A stretch of 64,000 nt of DNA from Sphingomonadaceae bacterium 3R27C6 (GTDB lineage Bacteria > Pseudomonadota > Alphaproteobacteria > Sphingomonadales > Sphingomonadaceae), in NCBI GenBank assembly GCA_005503215.1, contig SCNS01000009.1, forward strand, positions 124,001 to 188,000. The letters are read 5' to 3'. Under the pieces are notes generated by a model. It ran no database searches, was not told the origin of the DNA, and saw nothing but the letters and a program-made list of their open reading frames with translations. Shown here piece by piece: positions 58,497 to 64,000 of the stretch. The translations under genes were made by a program, and so were the position numbers. Position 1 is the first letter of the stretch; every line of letters starts with the position of its first letter.

Positions 58497-59987
58497 ATGA
58501 GCGAAGAAAAGACCCCGGTCATCGTCGGCGTCGGCCAGATCAACGACCGGCCGGAGATTCCCGCCGAGGGGCGCAGCCCGATCGAACTGATGGCGGCGGC
58601 GCTGCGGATCGCGGAGAAGGATGCGGGCCAGGCCTTGCTGGCGGACGCGGATTTTCTCGGCATCGTTCAGCAGATCTCGTTCCGCGAAATCCGCGACGCG
58701 CGCGATCCGCTGGCGGCGGAACTCGGCATCGCGCCCGCGACGATGCTGCAGACCGAAGGCCCGAACGGCGACAGCCCGGTCATGCTGCTGAACGAAGCGG
58801 CGAATCGCGTCGGTGCGGGCGAGTGCCGGATCGCGCTGCTGTGCGGCGCCGAGGCGCTGCGGACGGCCGCCGCACGCGCTGCGGCGCAGGAGCCGGGACG
58901 CCGCATCGATGCGACGCGCGAGGCGGCCGCGCGGCGCGAGCCGAGCTATGCGCAGCAATATGGGCTGGTCGCGCCGGTCGATGTCTATCCGCTCTACGAA
59001 AATGCGTTGCGCGCTTCGTTGGGGCAGAGCCTCGCGGAAGCGCAGGACGAAAGCGGCCGGATATGGTCGCTTTTTTCGGAGGTGGCCGCCGCCAACCCGC
59101 ACGCGTGGATTCGCAAGGGTGTCAGCGCGGCCGATGTGACGACCGCTTCCGAGAGCAACCGGCCGATCGCCTTTCCGTACAACAAGCTGATGGTCGCCAA
59201 CGCTTCGGTCAATCAGGGCGCCGCCTTCATCGTCACCAGCGTGGCCGAGGCGCGCCGGCGCGGGATCGCCGAGGATCGATGGATTTACATCGGCAATGGG
59301 GCCGCCGCGCACGAGCCGAACAGCCCGCTCCAGCGCGACCGTTACGACCATAGCGCGAGCATGGCGGTATCGATCCGCCGGACGCTGGCGCTGAATGCGG
59401 TCGACCCGGGCGATCTCGACGTCGTCGAGCTCTATAGCTGCTTTCCCTGCATTCCCAAGCTGGCGCGGCGGCTGATCGACTGGCCCGTCGACCGGCCGGC
59501 GACCGTTTTCGGCGGACTGACCTTCGGCGGCGGGCCGATCGGCAATTATATGGGCCATGCGATCGCGAGCATGACCGACCGGTTGCGCGAGACAGGGGGG
59601 AAGGGGCTTTTGTTCGCCAACGGCGGCTATGCGACGCACAATCACAGCATCGTGATCAGCAACGCACCGATCCCGGCCGCGTCCTTTCCCCGCAGCTACG
59701 ACTTTCAAGCGGAGGCTGATGCAATGCGTGACGATATTCCGGCGCTGGCGCGCGACCATCTCGGTGACGCGACCATCGAAAGCTACACGGTCCTCTACCG
59801 GCGCGACGGCTCGCCCAAGGCGGGCGTCATCGTCGCCCGGACACCCGATAATGCGCGGACGCTCGCCCATGTGCCGCCGGGCGACGACATAACCCTGCGG
59901 CGACTGGTCGATCCCGACGCCGATCCCGTCGGTGCGGCCGGGAGGATCGTGGCGAGCGAAACGCTACGCGAATGGCGCTTCGCGTGA
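58497..59987 (+). CDS. Thiolase-like protein (TLP1/SCP-x type), catalytic Cys absent
   Basis: 496 residues: an N-terminal thiolase fold (PVIVGVGQIN ... ELYSCFPCIP, GGPIGNYMGH) and an extra C-terminal domain of about 90 residues (YTVLYRRDGSPKAGVIVARTP onward), as in thiolase-like protein type 1 with its TLP1_add_C domain. At the nucleophile position it reads EGPNGDSPVMLLNEA, with Ser and no Cys. The annotation as acetyl-CoA acetyltransferase would therefore be doubtful; a CoA-binding or aldolase-like role is possible. It is the last enzyme of the pair-B operon. ATG follows TGAGGACATCGGT. Confidence 0.85.
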   Translation: MSEEKTPVIVGVGQINDRPEIPAEGRSPIELMAAALRIAEKDAGQALLADADFLGIVQQISFREIRDARDPLAAELGIAPATMLQTEGPNGDSPVMLLNEAANRVGAGECRIALLCGAEALRTAAARAAAQEPGRRIDATREAAARREPSYAQQYGLVAPVDVYPLYENALRASLGQSLAEAQDESGRIWSLFSEVAAANPHAWIRKGVSAADVTTASESNRPIAFPYNKLMVANASVNQGAAFIVTSVAEARRRGIAEDRWIYIGNGAAAHEPNSPLQRDRYDHSASMAVSIRRTLALNAVDPGDLDVVELYSCFPCIPKLARRLIDWPVDRPATVFGGLTFGGGPIGNYMGHAIASMTDRLRETGGKGLLFANGGYATHNHSIVISNAPIPAASFPRSYDFQAEADAMRDDIPALARDHLGDATIESYTVLYRRDGSPKAGVIVARTPDNARTLAHVPPGDDITLRRLVDPDADPVGAAGRIVASETLREWRFA

Positions 59988-60063
59988 TCGCATGGAGCGG
60001 TTTTGAGCGCGCCAGGAGGAGGAAAGGCGGCTTTTGCTGTTCAAAGCGGCGCAGGGATGGCAT

Positions 60064-60084
60064 CTATTGGCCTAACGCCAATAG
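60064..60084. promoter_or_regulatory. Perfect palindrome CTATTGGC-CTAAC-GCCAATAG overlapping the TetR leader
   Basis: Eight-bp perfect arms with a 5-bp centre. It ends seven bases before the ATG of the TetR gene and touches its AGGAAAGG ribosome site. An autoregulatory operator is the natural reading. It may also act as an mRNA hairpin. Confidence 0.6.
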
Positions 60085-60091
60085 GAAAGGA

Positions 60092-60754
60092 ATGCTTTTG
60101 CCGTCCAGCCAAGCGAAGCGAAGGCAGGGGCCGGGGCGGCCGCTGACCCCGCTGATCACGCGCGAGATCGCGGTCCGCACGTCGATCGAGCTTCTCGATC
60201 GCAAGGGTCTCGACGGGCTCTCGGTCCAGGCCGTGGCGCGCGAACTCAATGTCCAGGCACCTTCGCTCTATTATCATTTCAAGAACCGCGACGAACTGCT
60301 TCACATGATTGCGAAGACGTTGCTGGTCGAGGTGGGGCGGGGCGAAAAGCCGGGTTCGTCATGGGAAGAGCGCGTCGTCGACCTTGCCGTTGCGACGCGG
60401 CGCGTGATGCTATGCCACGCCCATGCCGGACCGCTGATGCTGCGCTTCTTTCCGCGCGAACTGATGCTTGGCGCGTATGAACGCGGTCTTTCGGACTGTC
60501 CCTATGCGCCGGAACACCACCTCGCCATTCTCGAAGCGCTCGAAAAGCTGACCTATGGCAAAGCGCTTTTCGACGCGGCGGCGAAGGCGCATCACCACGC
60601 CGCGATGCCGCCGGTGGACGCCGATCGCTATCCCCGTCTCGCCGAAGCGCTGGCCAAGTCGACGGTTTCGGATGAGGCCTTGTTCGTCGAGACGCTCGCT
60701 GTCCTGCTCGACGGTTTCCGGCTTCGTTATGGCAAGAAGGATCGAACGCAGTGA
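60092..60754 (+). CDS. TetR-family transcriptional regulator
   Basis: 220 residues. The HTH LSVQAVARELNVQAPSLYYHF is followed by a domain with GPLMLRFFPRELMLGAYERG and AMPPVDADRYPRL. It is paralogous to the TetR at 764, which has the same domain motifs. ATG 60092 is preceded by AGGAAAGGA; longer upstream frames overlap the thiolase-like gene. A perfect palindrome covers its leader, so autorepression is likely. The next gene starts within its stop codon (GTGA), so the two are translationally coupled. Confidence 0.9.
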   Translation: MLLPSSQAKRRQGPGRPLTPLITREIAVRTSIELLDRKGLDGLSVQAVARELNVQAPSLYYHFKNRDELLHMIAKTLLVEVGRGEKPGSSWEERVVDLAVATRRVMLCHAHAGPLMLRFFPRELMLGAYERGLSDCPYAPEHHLAILEALEKLTYGKALFDAAAKAHHHAAMPPVDADRYPRLAEALAKSTVSDEALFVETLAVLLDGFRLRYGKKDRTQ

Positions 60755-61152
60755 TCGAAGGCGGGTGCAATTGCGGCGCGGTGCGCTATCGCGCCGAGGG
60801 CGATCCGATCGTGGTGGCGCAGTGCCATTGCACCAATTGCCGCCGGCAGTCGGGCAGCGCCTTCTCGGTCAACCTGCTCTTCAAAGGGGCCGCGGTCAGC
60901 CATCAAGGCGACCTCGCGGTCTATGAGGACACGGACACTTTCTCCGGCAATGCGGTGCTGCGCAAATTCTGCGGTCGCTGCGGCTCGCCGATCTTCTCGG
61001 AGCCCACCGACGGCAAGGGGCTTTTGATCGTCAAGGCGGGAACGCTCGACGATCCCGCGCCGTTCGTTCCGACGGTCAGCGTCTGGACCTCTACCGCACT
61101 GCCGTGGGTGAGCCTGCCCGAGGGCCAATATGCGTTTGAGAGAAACGCCTGA
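60751..61152 (+). CDS. GFA/CENP-V-family zinc protein
   Basis: 133 residues. The Cys pattern CNC (C6, C8), CHCTNC (C25, C27, C30) and CGRC (C74, C77) defines the glutathione-dependent formaldehyde-activating (GFA) family, small zinc-binding beta-tent proteins. Formaldehyde activation is proven for few members, so I do not assign it. It starts at GTG overlapping the TetR stop (GTGA). A TetR-GFA pair is unusual. It may detoxify an aldehyde released by the pathway, for example formaldehyde from demethylation. Confidence 0.85.
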   Translation: MIEGGCNCGAVRYRAEGDPIVVAQCHCTNCRRQSGSAFSVNLLFKGAAVSHQGDLAVYEDTDTFSGNAVLRKFCGRCGSPIFSEPTDGKGLLIVKAGTLDDPAPFVPTVSVWTSTALPWVSLPEGQYAFERNA

Positions 61153-61179
61153 CCTCGAAACCATAAGGCGCCGGTCGCG

Positions 61180-61977
61180 TCAGTCCATGTCCTCCAGCGG
61201 GCGACTGCCTTTGGCGAAGGCGGACAGCCTGTGGCGGATTTCGCGGGACCCTCCGACCAGTTCGCCGAAACGGATCATCGACCGTTCGATCGCGCTGTCG
61301 TCATCCTCGGCGGCGGCAAGTTCCATGATCGCCGCGACGGCCGCCGGATGGCGGCCCGCAAATATGGTCGCTAAATCGATCGCGCGCCCGACGGGATCCG
61401 CGGCCAGTTCGTCGATCAGCCCCAATTCGGCGGCCGCCCTGGCATTTACGATCGCACCCTCGAGCGCGAAACGGCGCGCACGGTGCGCGCCGATCAGCCG
61501 CGCCAAGCGGGCGATCCCGCCCGCACCGGGGAAAATTCCGAGCCGGATTTCGGGCAGGCCGATCGAATAGTTCGGGGAGGAGGCCGCGATCCGCAAGGTG
61601 CAGGCCAGCGCGATTTCGAGACCGCCGCCCATGCAGACGCCGTTGATCGCGGCAATCACCGGCTTTTCCGACGCGTCGAGCATATGGCCGATACGGGCGA
61701 AAGGCGAGGCGGCGAAATCTTCGGGTCGTATCGCCCCGCTCGCGACGGCGTCGCCGGCGCGCCTGATCTGCGACACGTCGGCGTGCCGGATGAACACGCC
61801 TTCATCGCCGCCAGTCAGGACCACGCATCGCGTCGCCTCGCGCTCCAGTTCATGGCCGATCCTGTCGGCCAGAAGCGCGGCGCCCTTGTTCGAGATGAGG
61901 CCCGACGGCGCATTGGTATAGCGGATGACGGCGACCGCCCCCTCGTGGTCGACCGTGACCGTTGGGGCATCGCTCAC
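61180..61977 (-). CDS. Enoyl-CoA hydratase/isomerase (crotonase) 4
   Basis: 265 residues. The first oxyanion motif is altered to GVFIRHADVSQI (normally FCAGADL), while NGVCMGGGLEIALACTL and GLPEIRLGIFPGAGG are typical of the fold. It starts at GTG, overlapping the upstream SDR stop (GTGA), so the two are translationally coupled. It converges on the GFA gene with a 27-bp gap. The C-terminal part (AAAEDDDSAIERSMIRFGEL) is more acidic than in most relatives. It probably acts on a CoA ester oxidised or reduced by the SDR. Confidence 0.88.
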   Translation of the reverse strand: MSDAPTVTVDHEGAVAVIRYTNAPSGLISNKGAALLADRIGHELEREATRCVVLTGGDEGVFIRHADVSQIRRAGDAVASGAIRPEDFAASPFARIGHMLDASEKPVIAAINGVCMGGGLEIALACTLRIAASSPNYSIGLPEIRLGIFPGAGGIARLARLIGAHRARRFALEGAIVNARAAAELGLIDELAADPVGRAIDLATIFAGRHPAAVAAIMELAAAEDDDSAIERSMIRFGELVGGSREIRHRLSAFAKGSRPLEDMD

Positions 61978-62714
61978 GCTGTATAGCCCCCGTCGACGAC
62001 GATCTGCGTCCCCGTCACGAAGCTGCTTTCGTCCGAAAGCAGGTACAGCATCGCTCCCACACTCTCGTCCGGCTGCGCCACCCGTCCGAGCGGGGTCAGC
62101 TGCGCGCCACGTTCCAGCGCCTGGCTATTCGTCGTCTCGGTAAGGAGGCGCGTGGCGAAAAAGCCGGGAATCATCGTGTTGACCCGGATGCCGTGCGGCG
62201 CCAGTTCCTTCGCGGCCGCGCGCGACATCCCGATCACCGCCGCCTTGGCGGCCGAATAGGGGACGAGCATCGAATGCGCCTTGGTTCCGGCGGGCGAGGC
62301 GACGTTGACGATCGACCCGCCGCCCGTTTCCAGCATCGCGCGTGCGCCCTCCCGCATTCCGAAGAAGACGCCGGTCTGGTTGACCGCGATGATGTCCGCC
62401 CATGCCTCGTCGCTGATCTCGGTCAGCGCGTGGGTGGCGCCCACGCCTGCATTGTTGACGAGTCCGTCGATCTGGCCGAACCGGCTTGCGGCGAAGTCGA
62501 CGATCGCTTTCCAGTCGCTCGCGCTGGTGACGTCGAGCGGCCGATAGTGCGCGCCGCCGCCAAGATCGGCTTCGATCGCGGCCCCCGCCGCTCTATCCCG
62601 CCCGCCGAAAACGACGTGTGCGCCCTCGCGAACCATCCCGCGGACCTGCGCCTCGCCCATTCCGCGGGTGCCGCCCGAAAGGACGATATTTTTTTTGTCT
62701 AGCCGGCCCGCCAT
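61974..62714 (-). CDS. Short-chain dehydrogenase/reductase (SDR) 3
   Basis: 246 residues. Cofactor motif SGGTRGMG, NNAG at LVNNAGVGATH, catalytic Ser in VASPAG, and YSAAK with the catalytic Tyr/Lys; the end VDGGYTA is classical. It is likely a hydroxyacyl or hydroxysteroid-type dehydrogenase, but the family is broad. A purine-rich GGAGAGAC lies before the ATG. It is the first gene of a two-gene unit with crotonase 4 and divergent from SDR 4 across a 202-bp AT-rich gap. Confidence 0.92.
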   Translation of the reverse strand: MAGRLDKKNIVLSGGTRGMGEAQVRGMVREGAHVVFGGRDRAAGAAIEADLGGGAHYRPLDVTSASDWKAIVDFAASRFGQIDGLVNNAGVGATHALTEISDEAWADIIAVNQTGVFFGMREGARAMLETGGGSIVNVASPAGTKAHSMLVPYSAAKAAVIGMSRAAAKELAPHGIRVNTMIPGFFATRLLTETTNSQALERGAQLTPLGRVAQPDESVGAMLYLLSDESSFVTGTQIVVDGGYTA

Positions 62715-62765
62715 CTGTCTCTCCTTTTCGGCCCGGCCGGGCCGTCATTCTGCAGGCTTTGCATT

Positions 62766-62782
62766 ATCTATATACTATAGTT
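62766..62782. promoter_or_regulatory. AT-rich element ATCTATATACTATAGTT
   Basis: In the 202-bp divergent gap between SDR 3 and SDR 4. CTATA-TAC-TATAG is a perfect small palindrome inside it. Its reverse complement matches the 52361 element at about 12 of 16 positions. It is either an operator or a -10 region. Confidence 0.35.
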
Positions 62783-62916
62783 AAATGCTCCTCCATGCAA
62801 TCTCCGGAGCCGGGAAGTTTCCGGGATCGCTTGTCGAAACACGGCTTGCCAGAAAAGGGTGAGCAGGACAGAAACTTGGTGAAAACCGGCCGGGTGCGGC
62901 CTTCGGGAGGATGGAA

Positions 62917-63699
62917 ATGAGCAAGGGGCTATTTGATCTTACCGGAAAGGTCGCACTGGTAACCGGCGGCAATGGCGGGATCGGGCTCGGCATGGCAAAG
63001 GGTCTTGCGATGCACGGCGCGAGCGTCGTGATCTGGGGCAACAAGGCTGAAAAGAATGAGCGCGCCGTCGCCGAGCTCGAGTCGTTCGGCGGGCCGGTCC
63101 GCTGTGCGCAAGTCGACGTCGCCGACGAGGCGGCGGTGAAGGCGGGCATCGCCGCGATCGTCGAGGAGTTTGGCCGAATCGATCAGGCGATCGCCAATGC
63201 CGGCATCGGCATCTCCCGCCGTGACATGTTCGAGATCAGCCAAGCCGATTTCGAAAAGCTGCAATCGATCAACGTATATGGGGTTTTTTACACGCTGCGG
63301 GAGGCGGCCGCCCATATGATCGAACGCGGCAAATCGGGCGATCGCGGCGGATCGCTGGTGTCGATCGCCTCGACGGCATCGATTCACGGCGCCGCCCGCA
63401 ACGAACATTATGGCGCGACCAAGGGCGCGGTCCTGTCGCTCAGCCGCGCGATGGCCGTCGAACTCGCCCCCCATGGCATTCGCGTGAACACGATCCTGCC
63501 TGGCTGGACGCGTTCCGATATGACCGAGCCTTTGCAGGGCTGGGACAAGTTCAACGATCAGGTCATCAGTCGCGCCCCTGTCGGCCGCTGGGGGAAGGGG
63601 GACGACTTCTCGGCCATCGCCGTCTATCTTGCGAGCCAGCACTCCGGATTTCATATCGGCGATGCGATCGTTATCGACGGAGGATACACGATTTATTGA
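62917..63699 (+). CDS. Short-chain dehydrogenase/reductase (SDR) 4
   Basis: 260 residues. Cofactor motif TGGNGGIG, IANAG in AIANAGIG, catalytic Ser in SIASTAS and YGATK for the Tyr/Lys pair; the end DGGYTIY fits a complete protein. ATG 62917 has GGGAGG seven bases before it; the ATG two codons earlier would sit on top of that site. It is divergent from SDR 3. A partial open frame of unknown function follows. It is a typical NAD(P)-dependent alcohol/ketone oxidoreductase whose substrate is not known. Confidence 0.92.
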   Translation: MSKGLFDLTGKVALVTGGNGGIGLGMAKGLAMHGASVVIWGNKAEKNERAVAELESFGGPVRCAQVDVADEAAVKAGIAAIVEEFGRIDQAIANAGIGISRRDMFEISQADFEKLQSINVYGVFYTLREAAAHMIERGKSGDRGGSLVSIASTASIHGAARNEHYGATKGAVLSLSRAMAVELAPHGIRVNTILPGWTRSDMTEPLQGWDKFNDQVISRAPVGRWGKGDDFSAIAVYLASQHSGFHIGDAIVIDGGYTIY

Positions 63700-63778
63700 A
63701 CGAGCCGCTGGCTCGGACGGGCGCGATCGCACCAATGCTTCACTGTTCTCACTGCCGGTTGCGCCCGACTGGATCGAA

Positions 63779-64000
63779 GTGGCGTTAGCCCATGACTGCC
63801 AAGAAATGGCTTTCCGCACCGTCGATGAAGCGGTGAACGAATGCTATTCCGGCTATGTCGCTTTGGCGGCCAAGCGGGGTCGCAATCCGCGGTGGCCCTA
63901 TGTCCCGATCATCATGCGCCCGCGCGCCGATATGGACGACGCAGGGCCGCTATCGCTCGGGCCTGATGTACTTCCCGATCTCGTCCATTTGAGTGATGTG
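63779..64000 (+). CDS. Possible partial CDS running off the window end
   Basis: From GTG 63779 (or ATG 63806) an open frame continues to the last base, giving about 74 residues with ...MAFRTVDEAVNEC, YVALAAKRGRNPRWPYV and PIIMRPRADMDD. The codon usage looks coding (G/C-rich third positions). I do not recognise the family and the true start is uncertain, because the frame is open further upstream with no good ribosome site. It may be a pseudogene remnant or the start of a real gene. Confidence 0.35.
   Translation, partial: MALAHDCQEMAFRTVDEAVNECYSGYVALAAKRGRNPRWPYVPIIMRPRADMDDAGPLSLGPDVLPDLVHLSDV

Noticed and set aside
1..64000. Naming the locus a steroid or sterol degradation cluster
   Set aside because: Paired acyl-CoA dehydrogenases and an Ltp2-like/DUF35 pair are suggestive, but I see no 3-ketosteroid dehydrogenase, extradiol dioxygenase, meta-cleavage hydrolase or other diagnostic gene, so the substrate is left open.
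1..64000. CRISPR array, tRNA, rRNA, insertion sequence, phage or plasmid replication genes
   Set aside because: No regularly spaced repeats, no tRNA/rRNA-like sequence and no transposase, integrase or replication protein were recognised in any frame.

Overview
The window looks like a high-GC alphaproteobacterial catabolic region, most probably from a sphingomonad (Sphingopyxis, Novosphingobium or Sphingobium type). The evidence is the high GC, three TonB-dependent receptors whose mature N-termini carry the IVVTA-type TonB box usual in that group, a spinster-like MFS pump, and a CCCGG-rich bipartite palindromic repeat. I see no rRNA, tRNA, transposase, integrase, CRISPR array or phage gene. 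Almost every base is coding. The genes sit in short operons read from divergent, AT-rich promoter islands that carry palindromes.

Layout. 1-6.2 kb: end of a P450, a TetR regulator divergent from an alpha/beta hydrolase, then a TonB receptor coupled to a secretory-lipase-type hydrolase. 6.2-12 kb (minus strand): a sulfatase, a single-subunit molybdopterin oxidoreductase and an MFS transporter. 12-16.6 kb: Rieske oxygenase and acyl-CoA synthetase facing a tannase-family esterase. 16.7-22 kb: TetR, a second TonB receptor, a strong terminator, an isochorismatase-fold hydrolase and a CoA-transferase. 22-28.4 kb: an AraC regulator, a third TonB receptor and a coupled SDR / CrtC-like / kinase-like trio. 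28.4-34.5 kb: a second Rieske oxygenase, two acyl-CoA synthetases, a DUF2889-like protein and a TetR. 34.6-46.9 kb: a second and third molybdopterin oxidoreductase, an aldehyde dehydrogenase, an acyl-CoA dehydrogenase pair, a P450, a [2Fe-2S] ferredoxin, a TetR and a GMC oxidoreductase. 46.9-63.7 kb: enoyl-CoA hydratases, an aldehyde dehydrogenase, SDRs, a thiolase-fold/DUF35 pair, a fused CaiB-type protein, a second acyl-CoA dehydrogenase pair, a cysteine-less thiolase-like protein, a TetR, a GFA protein and further SDRs.

Inferred joint function: uptake of a large hydrophobic or esterified/sulfated substrate through the outer membrane; release of ester or sulfate groups; oxidation by P450s, Rieske oxygenases, GMC and molybdenum enzymes; oxidation of alcohols and aldehydes to acids; CoA activation; then beta-oxidation-like or aldolytic side-chain removal. 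The paired acyl-CoA dehydrogenases and the thiolase-fold/DUF35 pair recall steroid side-chain catabolism. However, no diagnostic steroid or aromatic ring-cleavage gene is present, so the substrate (steroid, terpenoid, alkylaromatic or other polycyclic compound) cannot be fixed from this window.

The most striking non-coding signal is a 16-bp palindrome, TYAAYYRATYRAYTRA, found seven times and only in promoter gaps. It links the AraC gene, the DUF2889/acyl-CoA synthetase operon, the P450, molybdopterin enzyme 3, the ferredoxin-TetR operon, the GMC operon, and the CaiB/acyl-CoA dehydrogenase promoter. The TetR co-transcribed with the ferredoxin is the best candidate for the repressor. A second motif, WTWACA-N12-TGTAAA, marks three other divergent promoters.
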